NCBI GenBank assembly: GCA_902771535.1 | Contig: CACXWU010000002.1 | Coordinates: 1 to 64,000 of the forward strand | DNA: 64,000 bases | Origin: an uncultured Pseudomonadota bacterium | GTDB taxonomy: Bacteria; Pseudomonadota; Alphaproteobacteria; UBA3830 | Reading direction: 5' to 3' | Shown here: one piece after another, positions 37,869 to 47,240 of the stretch | Numbering within the stretch: the stretch's first letter is position 1 | Layout: every line of letters begins with the position of its first letter | Made by a program: the position numbers and the translations under genes | Notes under the pieces: generated by a model | Databases searched by the model: none | Told to the model about the DNA's origin: nothing | Seen by the model: only the letters and a program-made list of their open reading frames with translations

Positions 37869-38615
37869 TTATTTTAATTGATTTAATTTTTTCACCCAGG
37901 TTCCTTTCGGAAATCTCGCCTTCAGCACTGCCGCAGCATTGTCAGCTTCTTCTTTCAGTCCCTCATTTTTACAACACTCAACTATACGATAAAAAGCCTC
38001 TTCCGCACTTTTGGTGTTTGGAAATCTACTGACAACGTAATTGTACCTTCCCAACGCGGCGAGAGTGCTTTTATTCTGCTGATAATAACGACCGACTATC
38101 ATCTCGTGAGCAGCAATAATATCATCCAAAACAATTACCTTCTTCTGACTGTCCTCGACATATTTGCAGGTCGGAAACCTATTTATCAATTCAACGAAAG
38201 CTTTTCTGGCATCTTTGGCTTGAGCCGAATCACGCCCCACCGTCGACACGGTCATATATTTGCTGACCGCTTTCAGATACATCGCGTAAGGAACCAATTC
38301 ATTGGACGGATGATATCTCAGGAAAACATCCAATTCGCGAATAGCATCTATATAACTTCCGTTTTTGAAATTACAGTAAGCTGACATAATCTGTGCAGTC
38401 CCGGCTTTTTTCGAATAAGGGAAGTAAGTCTCTATATCCTTAAATCGTTTGGCTGCATCTTCGAACTCGTCGTTTTTCATCAAATTTTTCGCTTCAAGAT
38501 AGACTTCCTCCGCGTTCTTTCCCTCAACAGGAGTCTTTGGACTTTCACATCCAGTAATCAGAAAGACCAAACCGCATAAAAAACAACTTCTCTTATTTAA
38601 CACCCGTAGATCCAT
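37869..38615 (-). CDS. bamD: outer-membrane assembly lipoprotein BamD
   Basis: This 248-residue lipoprotein (lipobox LITGC) contains TPR-like helical pairs from [12 protein letters not shown] through [19 protein letters not shown] and [23 protein letters not shown], the familiar BamD core. It works with BamA to fold outer-membrane proteins. ATG 38615 is chosen because GGAGG lies 5 nt upstream; a longer reading to 38642 exists. It overlaps dut by 23 bp and is the last gene of the CDF-mlaC-dut-bamD operon. Confidence 0.93.
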   Translation of the reverse strand: MDLRVLNKRSCFLCGLVFLITGCESPKTPVEGKNAEEVYLEAKNLMKNDEFEDAAKRFKDIETYFPYSKKAGTAQIMSAYCNFKNGSYIDAIRELDVFLRYHPSNELVPYAMYLKAVSKYMTVSTVGRDSAQAKDARKAFVELINRFPTCKYVEDSQKKVIVLDDIIAAHEMIVGRYYQQNKSTLAALGRYNYVVSRFPNTKSAEEAFYRIVECCKNEGLKEEADNAAAVLKARFPKGTWVKKLNQLK

Positions 38616-39036
38616 ATCCGCCTCCAGCTCTTGAAGTATCATCGAGGGATTCTACCACATTCCATTGAACTTTTTCATATTTTTCTACAACTAATTGGGC
38701 GATTCTCATGCCTTTTTCTACGATAAAATCTTCTTTTCCCAAATTAATCAGAAGAACTTTTACCTCTCCTCGGTAATCGCTATCGATTGTTCCCGGAGTA
38801 TTTAAAACCGTAATACCATGCTTAAAAGCAAGACCTGATCTTGGTCTGATTTGAGCTTCGTAGCTTTCAGGAATCGCCATGGACAATCCTGTCGGAATTA
38901 ATTTTCTCTCCATAGGATGAATAACCACCGATTCATTCACCGCCGCCTTCAAATCAACACCCGCACTTCCATCCGTCGCGTAGTGAGGCAACTCCAATCC
39001 CTTACCATGATCCAAAACTTTTATATCTACTTTCAT
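38593..39036 (-). CDS. dut: dUTP diphosphatase
   Basis: This 147-residue trimeric dUTPase has all five motifs recognisable: [16 protein letters not shown], the [14 protein letters not shown] uridine pocket with catalytic Asp, GMRIAQLV, and the C-terminal Gly-rich AGGGYGSTG arm. It hydrolyses dUTP to dUMP and keeps uracil out of DNA. It overlaps mlaC by 4 bp and bamD by 23 bp. Confidence 0.97.
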   Translation of the reverse strand: MKVDIKVLDHGKGLELPHYATDGSAGVDLKAAVNESVVIHPMERKLIPTGLSMAIPESYEAQIRPRSGLAFKHGITVLNTPGTIDSDYRGEVKVLLINLGKEDFIVEKGMRIAQLVVEKYEKVQWNVVESLDDTSRAGGGYGSTGVK

Positions 39037-39719
39037 TGTTTTTGCTCCTCATTTTGTCCATACTTCTTCCTAAAATCTGCCAAAAACCTCTTCAACCCTT
39101 TCTTGGAAATTTGGCTCATAAACTCCGAACGCTGAACATTACTAATACTAACATCACTAATTGCAACGTCATATATTTTTAAGCTTCCCTTGGAAAGAAA
39201 AACCGTCCACTTTATGAAAATCTCCTTATTTTTTTTATCTTTGGTAGAAGAAATAGTAACCTTAGAATTAATCAACGCCTTCTTATCAGTTCTTTTCTTA
39301 GAATGATCGGCGACAACCTCGAACTTAGCTGAATTATATTCCGAAAATCTTGAAGAATAAAACCTGACAAGCATCTTTTCAAAACATTCCACGAAATCCT
39401 TCTTTTCTTCCTCGGATAGAAGTCGGAAATTCTTTCCTAGTGAATATTTAGCAATGCTTTCCACGGCGAAATTCTCCTTAAGAAGAGAGCAAAACTCCTG
39501 TTGTACCTCTTTCTCGGTAATCCCTGATCTTTTAATTACTTCGATCGCCCTGTTTCCCAGATTTTGAATAAACTCTTCCGCATTCTGCTGTATCTCGCCG
39601 CTTACCTTGGTCGTCTGCATATCCTTCGCTTCAACAACGCCGTAACCTCCGATTGACACGACACTTCCAACTATCACCATCGAAATCCAAAAACCATTCA
39701 TAAACCGTCTCAACATCAT
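39033..39719 (-). CDS. mlaC: MlaC/HpnM-family phospholipid-binding protein
   Basis: This 228-residue exported protein has a signal peptide (about 1-31, ending VVEAKD) and an MlaC/Ttg2D domain: [16 protein letters not shown], then [24 protein letters not shown], then [18 protein letters not shown]. MlaC carries phospholipids across the periplasm between outer membrane and the inner-membrane ABC complex. The other mla genes are not next to it. It overlaps the CDF transporter stop by 1 bp and dut by 4 bp. Confidence 0.88.
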   Translation of the reverse strand: MMLRRFMNGFWISMVIVGSVVSIGGYGVVEAKDMQTTKVSGEIQQNAEEFIQNLGNRAIEVIKRSGITEKEVQQEFCSLLKENFAVESIAKYSLGKNFRLLSEEEKKDFVECFEKMLVRFYSSRFSEYNSAKFEVVADHSKKRTDKKALINSKVTISSTKDKKNKEIFIKWTVFLSKGSLKIYDVAISDVSISNVQRSEFMSQISKKGLKRFLADFRKKYGQNEEQKQ

Positions 39720-40630
39720 TATTTTTCCTTTGGCTCTGCTTTTACTAGAATATCAACTTTTGCAAACAATTTTGAGATATTTTTTTCAACATTTTTTGTG
39801 ATATCATCGGCATTCTCCAAAGATGTGTCGCGATCTACTCCAATGATAGCTTCGATATGCCTTTTCATCCCCGCGGATCGCGTCCTTAAAACCTTTATCT
39901 CTTTTACTCCCGAAACCGCAAGAATTTCCTTCACAATTTTGTTGCGAATACTTTTGGGCAGAGCTTCGTCCATAAGATCCATCAGCGCGTTTCTCAAAAC
40001 TTGAAGAGCACTGTACAAAACATAAATTCCCACAACCGATCCGAAAATGATATCCACGTGAGCGAAGAAATTTGAGAGTAACAACGATCCGATGACAGCT
40101 AAATTCATACAAAAATCGGATAAATAGTGCAGAGAATCTCCCTTTACCAACACCGAACTGGTCTTCCTCGCAACATATTTTTGAAAATAAATCAACTGGT
40201 AAACCGCTACTGTTGACACCAACATAATTATTATACCGATCATTGTATTTTGTATCGGTTGAGGATCACTCCATGCTTCATATGACTCGTGCAAAATCAT
40301 TATTCCCGAATAAAAGATAATCAAGCACTGAAAAATCGAAACCACTCCCTCTACCTTCTCGTGTCCGAAATTGTGATTATCGTCGAACTTTATATCGGAA
40401 TATTTCAGAGCGTGATATACCAAAAAAGAAACCAGCGCATCCAGGAGAGAGTCAGTCATGGACGCCTGAAGAGAAATTGATCCTGTAACACGCCAAGCGA
40501 TAAATTTTATGATAACCAAAAAAACAGAGGTCATCACTCCGAGAGAAACCGACTTCTTCGCCAACTCCACATGATCATATCCGGAAAACCATCTGTCCAA
40601 TATTTTGTTTAAAAATTTTACGTTAAACAT
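39719..40630 (-). CDS. cation diffusion facilitator transporter (FieF-like)
   Basis: This 303-residue protein has the six-helix CDF membrane domain with the metal-site DSLLDAL and the HNFGHEKVEG loop, then a C-terminal cytoplasmic domain (from about 215, SIRNKIVKEILAVSGV) with ferredoxin-like fold. It exports divalent metals such as Zn2+ or Fe2+ in exchange for protons. ATG 40630 is preferred over TTG 40642 because GGGG precedes it. It is the first gene of the operon with mlaC, dut and bamD. Confidence 0.92.
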   Translation of the reverse strand: MFNVKFLNKILDRWFSGYDHVELAKKSVSLGVMTSVFLVIIKFIAWRVTGSISLQASMTDSLLDALVSFLVYHALKYSDIKFDDNHNFGHEKVEGVVSIFQCLIIFYSGIMILHESYEAWSDPQPIQNTMIGIIIMLVSTVAVYQLIYFQKYVARKTSSVLVKGDSLHYLSDFCMNLAVIGSLLLSNFFAHVDIIFGSVVGIYVLYSALQVLRNALMDLMDEALPKSIRNKIVKEILAVSGVKEIKVLRTRSAGMKRHIEAIIGVDRDTSLENADDITKNVEKNISKLFAKVDILVKAEPKEK

Positions 40631-40725
40631 AAATGTCCCCAAAACATTTCTTCATTGTAAACGAATATAAAGTTTTTTTCAGTATTCACTTTAAAAATTT
40701 TGTAGTATATTATGCACTATGTTTT

Positions 40726-40802
40726 GGCGGGATAGCTCAGCTGGTTAGAGCAGCGGAATCATAATCCGCGTGTCGGGGGTTCAAGTCCCTCTCCCGCTAC
40801 CA
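40726..40802 (+). tRNA. tRNA-Met, elongator (anticodon CAT)
   Basis: Acceptor GGCGGGA/TCCCGCT, discriminator A and encoded CCA. The anticodon stem GCGGA/TCCGC holds loop ATCATAA. The body matches the elongator Met tRNA of alphaproteobacteria rather than fMet (no C1 mismatch, no GGG-C anticodon stem). A CAT-reading tRNA-Ile2 is less likely. Confidence 0.92.
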
Positions 40803-40863
40803 GTTTAAGTTTCAGTGTTTCATCGGATCATAAAATAGGTGAGGTCGCGGCTGTCGATCTGTC

Positions 40864-40892
40864 TTGAGTTTTCGATTTTCGCATAGTACAAT
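40864..40892 (+). promoter_or_regulatory. promoter of the phosphoethanolamine transferase gene
   Basis: TTGAGT, 17-nt spacer, TACAAT. It predicts a 5' leader of about 135 nt. The leader contains CTCGTT (40912-40917) pairing with AACGAG farther on, with a GGAGGGG in between. Confidence 0.55.
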
Positions 40893-41033
40893 CACCCTGC
40901 CTCGTTGGAGGGGAAAAAGCGGTCAGCTTGAACGAGAAAATTTTGTGAAAGTTTGAGATACGTTGAAATAGAAAGATGAAATTACGAAGGGATTAGTGAG
41001 AACTGTATCGATTTAGTGTTAAAGATGTAAGAA

Positions 41034-42707
41034 ATGATAAAGATGTTGTTTCGTAAAATTGTAGATAAAGTAAAGCTTGATGTTACCGCAGTAAGCAGAA
41101 AAGAATTTTTGATATTTTCTGTGTTGAGCTTTGTGTGTTTGGTCGCTCCGTCCTTTTTATATTCGATGTGCTATTCCAATTATAATTTCAGGATTGATTT
41201 TATCTTTTGGTTAGTGCTCGTATTTGCTTTGTTCATGGCAGGAGCGAAAACGAAACTCAATTTATTTGTTATCGGTATTTTTGCTATTATGGAGCTGATT
41301 CAGTTTTCGCACATATTTTACTTCGGTACACCAATAACTCCTTTTGAAATAGAAATGATTTGGCAAGAAAAAGGAGAAATATTCGAAAGCGGTTTTGATA
41401 CCTTTCCGTACTTTTTAATTCCGTTATTTTCAGTTCTCATACCGTATATCACCTTGTTTTTCGTGTATTTGAAACGAAGAAAAAGTAAGGGATCAGTCTT
41501 TTTTTCCATACTCCTTCTCATAATGCTTTCCATTTTACCTAAAAAAGCATTAACCGGAGGGCGACAGGTTATAAATAACCTTATGCCGAGAAATGATTCT
41601 ATTAGTATCTATAATTCATTAACTTCATTTTCCGGATTTTTCTTTAACAGGATTTTGCTGGGATATGGTAAAAACACGCAGATAAAGGATTACAAACCCT
41701 ACGAGGTGAAAAAGATTTCTTCTCCTAAAAATGTCAATGTTGTTGTTATAATCGGAGAGAGTGCCAATCCATCGAGAGTGCATTTACTTGGGCATGATAG
41801 GCCAACTACACCAAACTTGGATAGATTAGCAAAATCAGACAGAAACTTTGTATATGGTTTGGCCTTATCCAGTAGTGTACTTACGACCGTTTCTACCACG
41901 ATGTTTATGAATGTTCTGAGAGAACCCAATAATATAAAACACTTAATGACTCAACCTTCACATCTGTTTAAGCTTGCAAAGACAAATGGATTTAAAACCG
42001 TGTACATCAGCGCTCAAGACAACGCTATTGCAAGAGGATTCGCTCCGGATTTCGTCGATATTTTGCACACGAAAGAATATGCTCCGGTAGAAGATGCGAA
42101 AAAAGGAGATTTGGTGGTTCTTGATAAATTGAAAGAGTTTGGCACAAAATTCGGAAGCAAAAACTTCATCGTGCTTCATCAAAGAAACGCGCATTCTCCG
42201 TATGACAAAGGATACAGAAATATAGAAAGATTCAAAAAGTATGTGTCTCCTATTACTGCGTCATTCGAAGAAAAAAAGAGGAACTCATACGACAATGCGA
42301 TGTTGTTTAATGATTATTTTATTTCTGAAATTATTGATTATTTCAGAAATAATACGAACAATCCGACATATATATTTTGGATTCCCGATCATGCAGATCT
42401 GCTCGGTGAAGATGGATTGTGGGGACACTCTATTGTAAATATAAACGTTGCGAAAATACCGTTTGTTTTCACATTGCTACACAAAGAAAATGATCCGTTT
42501 GTTTCCGAATTAAAATCGATATTTATGCCTACACACTATGAGTTTGGAAAAATGATAGCAAAGCTTTTAGGATATGAGATTGTTAACCCCAATGAAAAAG
42601 ACGGTATCTTTTACGTCAACGGAAACGTGATAAACGGTGATGCAGGCTGGTTTGAAATAGACAAGAGAGAAAGAAGTTTTAAATTTACAAAACGTAATCC
42701 GAATTAA
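41034..42707 (+). CDS. phosphoethanolamine transferase of the EptA/sulfatase family
   Basis: This 557-residue protein has five N-terminal membrane helices (about 25-180) and a periplasmic alkaline-phosphatase-like domain. It contains VVIIGESANPSRVHLLGHDRPTTPNLDRL, the nucleophile Thr region SSSVLTTVSTTM, and the metal-binding IPDHADLLGEDGLWGHS. Such enzymes move phosphoethanolamine from phosphatidylethanolamine to lipid A or other glycans, changing surface charge and cationic peptide resistance. ATG 41043 is an alternative start. It is monocistronic behind tRNA-Met, with a long leader. Confidence 0.9.
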   Translation: MIKMLFRKIVDKVKLDVTAVSRKEFLIFSVLSFVCLVAPSFLYSMCYSNYNFRIDFIFWLVLVFALFMAGAKTKLNLFVIGIFAIMELIQFSHIFYFGTPITPFEIEMIWQEKGEIFESGFDTFPYFLIPLFSVLIPYITLFFVYLKRRKSKGSVFFSILLLIMLSILPKKALTGGRQVINNLMPRNDSISIYNSLTSFSGFFFNRILLGYGKNTQIKDYKPYEVKKISSPKNVNVVVIIGESANPSRVHLLGHDRPTTPNLDRLAKSDRNFVYGLALSSSVLTTVSTTMFMNVLREPNNIKHLMTQPSHLFKLAKTNGFKTVYISAQDNAIARGFAPDFVDILHTKEYAPVEDAKKGDLVVLDKLKEFGTKFGSKNFIVLHQRNAHSPYDKGYRNIERFKKYVSPITASFEEKKRNSYDNAMLFNDYFISEIIDYFRNNTNNPTYIFWIPDHADLLGEDGLWGHSIVNINVAKIPFVFTLLHKENDPFVSELKSIFMPTHYEFGKMIAKLLGYEIVNPNEKDGIFYVNGNVINGDAGWFEIDKRERSFKFTKRNPN

Positions 42708-42801
42708 ATCTGAAGGACAAGATTTATTTTCGTTCTTTGGAAGGATAATATAAAATTGAAAAATTCTTCTGTTCTAACATATCCAAGGATCGGAATAGCA
42801 T

Positions 42802-43107
42802 TCAAGGAACTTTAGATAATATATATTCTTTGATTGTTTCTGAGTGACACCTCTTCGGAAAGCACCAACAAAATAAATTAATCCTGCCGTGTTTTTCATA
42901 AATATACAGCAATTTTTCGACTTCATTTCGGAATTCCACGTCCTTTTTTATTCGTTCATGGAAGTAAGACTGATACTTATCGAGGACACAATCACGTAAA
43001 GACTCATCATCAATTCGAAAAGGATTCCCGAAAATAGTTTTTCTGTCGACACGCACATCAAACTCATAATACGGCTCCGAAAAATCCATGTTTTTAATAG
43101 CTATCAC
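42802..43107 (-). CDS. DUF4326 protein
   Basis: This 101-residue protein matches the DUF4326 outline: an N-terminal strand pair with IFGNPF, a middle helix of charged residues, and the signature LFCWCFPKRCHSETIKEYI (CWC.P..CH). The family is common in phages and bacteria; its biochemical role is unknown and the conserved Cys/His suggest metal binding. The likely start is GTG 43107. It lies convergent with the phosphoethanolamine transferase and downstream of the HTH-STAND gene. Confidence 0.75.
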   Translation of the reverse strand: MIAIKNMDFSEPYYEFDVRVDRKTIFGNPFRIDDESLRDCVLDKYQSYFHERIKKDVEFRNEVEKLLYIYEKHGRINLFCWCFPKRCHSETIKEYILSKVP

Positions 43108-43323
43108 CGTCCAAATCTCTCATCCATAAGCACGCACACAGCAATATTACAGATGTTTTGCAATAAAATAAAGCAGTTCAATTATCGTTACAACATAGTC
43201 GCTGTCCGCAACTTTCGGAAAGCCAAGATTCTTTACCGACGAATTAATCACAAAGAAAGCTCCTTTATTCAAAGAAGCCTCTTTGTCTCGAGAAATTACT
43301 TTTCGTTATTGAAATTTCTTTGT

Positions 43324-46119
43324 TCACTTTTTTTCAGGATCAATCCTTTTTGTTAAAAGCAGATTTTTTCCCACATAACACTCATTAAACTCGTAGTTTT
43401 TTCCATAAATCGCTTCGAATATTTTCAAACTGTTTTCAAAATATCCTCTCATACTTTTGAAACTCTCATCGAAAGCCTTCTGCTTTTCTAAATCATGGTA
43501 AGTTGACTCCGGCAGAATCTCTTTACATAACTTTCGGATATTTTTGAAAAAGTCTTGGAAATACTTTTGAGAAACGTCGAAATTTTTCTTGCGGTACCCG
43601 ATTACAGCAGCATGATATATGCAGGTATCGTACAACAAATCACAATAATTATTCCTCTCTCTGTCTCCGTAAGTATGTCCTCCTTTATCTTCGTAATTTA
43701 ACACATTTTCGCATATCTGCATTGCTTCATCTAATTTGTTAAGACGAATCATGCACTCCACTTCGTGACACTTAACTCTGAACAAATATTCTCCCTTCAT
43801 TAATTTCGAGAAAAACGATTCAGATTCCAAGAAATACTTGTAGGCACGAGAAACTTTGCTCATACGAAGGTAAGCTAATCCTCTTTCGAGAGCAATTATA
43901 CCTCTCGCATATAATGTATCAGCATTATAGTATCCGGCTTTATCAAGAGCTTTTTCGGCTTCCTTTGCTAATCCCAGAGCTTGCTGATACTCTCCTAGAG
44001 CATTATAAATTCCTGCCAGCTTTGCTTTTTGGACATTTCTCCTGGTCGCAGCCGGCTCAAATTTATCGAATTTTTCATGCGATAATACTTCTATTGCCTT
44101 TTTCATTATGTCCACGGAAGCACGTGTATTGTCCCGATTTATTCCATCTACAAAATAATTAAAGGCCATATTTTCGAGGATATTAGATTCAAACAACCCT
44201 TTTCGAACGTCTTCCATTTGTGCAAACTGCAGATGTTTTAGCGCAGATATAAAGCACTCGTTGGATTGTTCAAACGCCCTCTGCCGCATACGAACAATAC
44301 CCAATATCATATAGGCATGAACCTTTTCCAAGCTGTTATCGCGAAAAACCTTCAAACTCTCGACCAAATACTTATCCGCAAGAGAAATTTTATTCATTAC
44401 CGTGTAAATCTCTCCCATCCTGAACTTTACTCTTGCCAAATTATATTCACCTAAGCAATTGTTTCCTTCATTAATTTCAACAACTTTGCCGAGATATTCC
44501 ATCGCCTCTTTCATTCTGTAAGATTTCGTCCTCAAAATTTCAGAGATCAACAACAGTACCCTGGATTTATCGCCGGCTATCTTCTCTCCCTTAACTTTTG
44601 AAATTTTGGATAACATAGCATCCAAATGAGGAATCAAAGTTAATTTCCTATCGGCATTGTGAAAAATCACCTTAGTTATCGCGTGCACTGATGACGCCAA
44701 CTCCTCATCCGTAAGCAATTCCGTAATATAGTCGTACCCTATCTTGTGACTGCTTCTGTGAATAGAAATTTCCGCCCCTGAGTCAGTCACTAGCGACTTT
44801 TCCCTAAGTCTCCTTATGAAATTATCAGCATTAAGCGTTCCTGCAATATCTTTTAGTATGTATTTCGGAATATTCTGAGAATCTAATAGACTCAGAGCCA
44901 ATAACAGTAACTTATACTCCGCTTTATTATTTAAAACTTCCTTAAGTGACGAACTTATAATTCCGTATCGGGTTTCGCTATATCCGGAATTCTCTCTTAT
45001 CAAATCTCTCTGCTCTGAATTAAGCTCGTTGATACTTTTTGCGATTAACTGAGAATATTCCTCCAAAGTGATATTAGTGTTTTTTATATAGTAGGCTGCA
45101 GCGCTCACATCCAGGGGAAATTCAGGTATCGTTACCAAAAATTCTGAGACTCTTTTCTTATCCTCCAAATCAAGCTGGGCAAACTCCTTTCTGAAGACAA
45201 TGTTTGAAAACAATTCCTTCTTCTCTTGTTCTTCCAATCTTCCGATATTTACCAAAGACTCAGCTTTTATAAAATTGTTGTTTCCCAAATTTTGGTTTCT
45301 GGTCGTAATTAAGACACAGCCTTGCCCCCAAATCTCCTCATTCGCAGGAAAATATTCTTTGATATTTTCAAAAAATCCAACGTTGTCCATCAACAAAACC
45401 CAACTATCTTTTTGTTTCAACAACATTGAGATAAGTCTGACCAACCTTTTCTTACGGTATTCTACATTTTGCAAATTTCTGATGAGATCAATCTCTTTTC
45501 TCTGATCGGGATCTACTGCCAAATGATCCGCCAATTCCATGAATGAGTTATATAAAGTCTCCCCTGTTTCCGCGTTAACTTCAAATTTAACATCTCCCTT
45601 TAGCAAAGATACAACTTTTCTAGCAACAGTAGTTTTTCCTGCTCCACCTGTTCCAAAGATTACAACAGTTTGTATTCCTTTCTGCCATTTCAGCTTTTGA
45701 ATTACTTTATCTTCGATATACGGCCTATTCAGAAAATTATCAGTAAAATTTGAAATATTCGTTATTTCAAGAGGTTTGTGTTTTTGCGGATAAAGAAGAG
45801 CCGTTACTCCCAGCAAAATCAGCAAAATCAATATCAAAGCACGTAGAAATCTTTTGTCACTACCTAAAATCAAAATCTTTTTTACAATCAAATTCTCTTT
45901 GTTCTTTTCGAAAAAATCCAACAACTCCTTTTTGGAATTAGCTTTTGTTTTCTCTTTCAAATTTTTCACGTGATAATCTATCGCCTTCACTGAAATCGAC
46001 AACTTCTCAGCTATCTCGCGATAAGTTGCTCCCTTTTTCAGTTCTTCAACTATGGCCATTTCCTGACTGGAAAACCTGATGCCATTTATATCTACCTCGT
46101 ATTTTTTACTCATCTTCAC
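43324..46119 (-). CDS. LuxR-type HTH / transmembrane / NB-ARC ATPase / TPR regulator
   Basis: A 931-residue multidomain protein. Residues 16-70 form a LuxR/GerE helix-turn-helix (FSSQEMAIVEELKKG, REIAEKLSISVKAIDYHVKNL). Residues about 92-110 are a membrane helix (ALILILLILLGVTALLY). Residues 125-455 form an NB-ARC/STAND ATPase with Walker A GTGGAGKTT (156-164), Walker B VLLMDN (241-246), sensor ITTRN (271-275), FPLDV as the GLPLA-type motif, and an MHD-like IHR (453-455). Residues 540-870 are TPR-like helical pairs. By STAND logic, ligand or TPR sensing drives ADP/ATP exchange. One helix between HTH and ATPase is paradoxical, because it would put the ATPase in the periplasm unless the segment is not membrane-spanning. 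The start may be ATG 46113. Confidence 0.85.
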   Translation of the reverse strand: MKMSKKYEVDINGIRFSSQEMAIVEELKKGATYREIAEKLSISVKAIDYHVKNLKEKTKANSKKELLDFFEKNKENLIVKKILILGSDKRFLRALILILLILLGVTALLYPQKHKPLEITNISNFTDNFLNRPYIEDKVIQKLKWQKGIQTVVIFGTGGAGKTTVARKVVSLLKGDVKFEVNAETGETLYNSFMELADHLAVDPDQRKEIDLIRNLQNVEYRKKRLVRLISMLLKQKDSWVLLMDNVGFFENIKEYFPANEEIWGQGCVLITTRNQNLGNNNFIKAESLVNIGRLEEQEKKELFSNIVFRKEFAQLDLEDKKRVSEFLVTIPEFPLDVSAAAYYIKNTNITLEEYSQLIAKSINELNSEQRDLIRENSGYSETRYGIISSSLKEVLNNKAEYKLLLLALSLLDSQNIPKYILKDIAGTLNADNFIRRLREKSLVTDSGAEISIHRSSHKIGYDYITELLTDEELASSVHAITKVIFHNADRKLTLIPHLDAMLSKISKVKGEKIAGDKSRVLLLISEILRTKSYRMKEAMEYLGKVVEINEGNNCLGEYNLARVKFRMGEIYTVMNKISLADKYLVESLKVFRDNSLEKVHAYMILGIVRMRQRAFEQSNECFISALKHLQFAQMEDVRKGLFESNILENMAFNYFVDGINRDNTRASVDIMKKAIEVLSHEKFDKFEPAATRRNVQKAKLAGIYNALGEYQQALGLAKEAEKALDKAGYYNADTLYARGIIALERGLAYLRMSKVSRAYKYFLESESFFSKLMKGEYLFRVKCHEVECMIRLNKLDEAMQICENVLNYEDKGGHTYGDRERNNYCDLLYDTCIYHAAVIGYRKKNFDVSQKYFQDFFKNIRKLCKEILPESTYHDLEKQKAFDESFKSMRGYFENSLKIFEAIYGKNYEFNECYVGKNLLLTKRIDPEKK

Positions 46120-46239
46120 ATCTCTATACTAACCATGAGTTACGCTAGCATGAGTCGAATGATTTTGTAAATAAGAAAAATCGAGAACGACTATAAATTG
46201 GCAAATCAAGATTTAAATCTTGGAATAAAAAGATAAAAC

Positions 46240-47199
46240 TTAAAAATCAAAAAGAAAATCAATAGGTGATTCCCAGATAATATCCACGCCTACAGTTTTT
46301 ATTTGGGACCAATATTTTTTCGGAATTCTCATTAAGTCTTTTTCAGTTGTCACCAATTGAGCTCTGAGTCTGAAAGCCTCCTCCAACATTCCGCTAATCT
46401 CTTCATCTTTGTAAGGATAATGGTCTGGAAAAGCAATTGTCTTAGCTACCTCAAAATTTGAAAATATCTGAAAGAACTTTTGCGGATATCCCAAACCGCA
46501 GAAAACCATAAGTCTGCCTGAAATATTATCAAAGTTTTGTTTTATGTTACCACAGCAAACCGGAATATCTCCAAATGACGGAATATTGTCATCGCCTTCC
46601 CTTTTCAGTACAAGTAAAGCGTCTATATCGGATTTAATCTCGTTGAAGTCCAATCGGTTCGGCCCCAACGGAAACATTTCGCCGTTACCAAACAGTTGAT
46701 CATTATTTACTACGATTATTTTTTTAGTCGGTTCGAGATATTTCTGGGTAAGGCCGTCATCCAAAATCAGATATTCGCAACTATCAATTACATTTTCCGC
46801 CATATCAGCAGTTTCCGCCCTGTCTTTTCCAACGAATACATCAAATTGCCTGGAAAGCATCAACGGTTCATCTCCCACATCTTCATAACTGTGGATATTG
46901 TTGTCTACTTTCAGAGCTTCGCTTGATTTCCGTCCGTATCCTCTGCTCAATATCGCGAATTTTTTGTTATTTTCTTTAAGTATCTTGCAAATAGAGCTTA
47001 CAACAACCGTCTTTCCCGAACCTCCGATGGTTATCCCTCCGACAGCTATTACTTTCTTCCCGAAAAGTGAAACATTGCAAGGCAAATGATATCTGTAATT
47101 TGAAATAGCTCGATAAATTTCACTAATCGGCTTCAGACATAACTTCCGCAACAAACCCGGGTCTTTATACCAAAACTCAGGAGTTTTAAAAAAAATCAT
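46240..47199 (-). CDS. lpxK: tetraacyldisaccharide 4'-kinase
   Basis: This 319-residue protein has the LpxK opening FFKTPEFWYKD, the P-loop GGITIGGSGKT, then LSRGYGRKS and VGDEPLML as in all LpxK, and the LDDGLTQKY segment near residue 146. It phosphorylates the 4' position of the lipid A precursor at the inner-membrane surface. GGAGG gives the start. It follows the MFS gene by 41 bp on the same strand (rlpA-MFS-lpxK). Its presence means the organism makes lipid A. Confidence 0.95.
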   Translation of the reverse strand: MIFFKTPEFWYKDPGLLRKLCLKPISEIYRAISNYRYHLPCNVSLFGKKVIAVGGITIGGSGKTVVVSSICKILKENNKKFAILSRGYGRKSSEALKVDNNIHSYEDVGDEPLMLSRQFDVFVGKDRAETADMAENVIDSCEYLILDDGLTQKYLEPTKKIIVVNNDQLFGNGEMFPLGPNRLDFNEIKSDIDALLVLKREGDDNIPSFGDIPVCCGNIKQNFDNISGRLMVFCGLGYPQKFFQIFSNFEVAKTIAFPDHYPYKDEEISGMLEEAFRLRAQLVTTEKDLMRIPKKYWSQIKTVGVDIIWESPIDFLFDF

Positions 47200-47240
47200 A
47201 AATTACCTCCTAAACTCCGAAGTCTTGAAAATATCACCCC

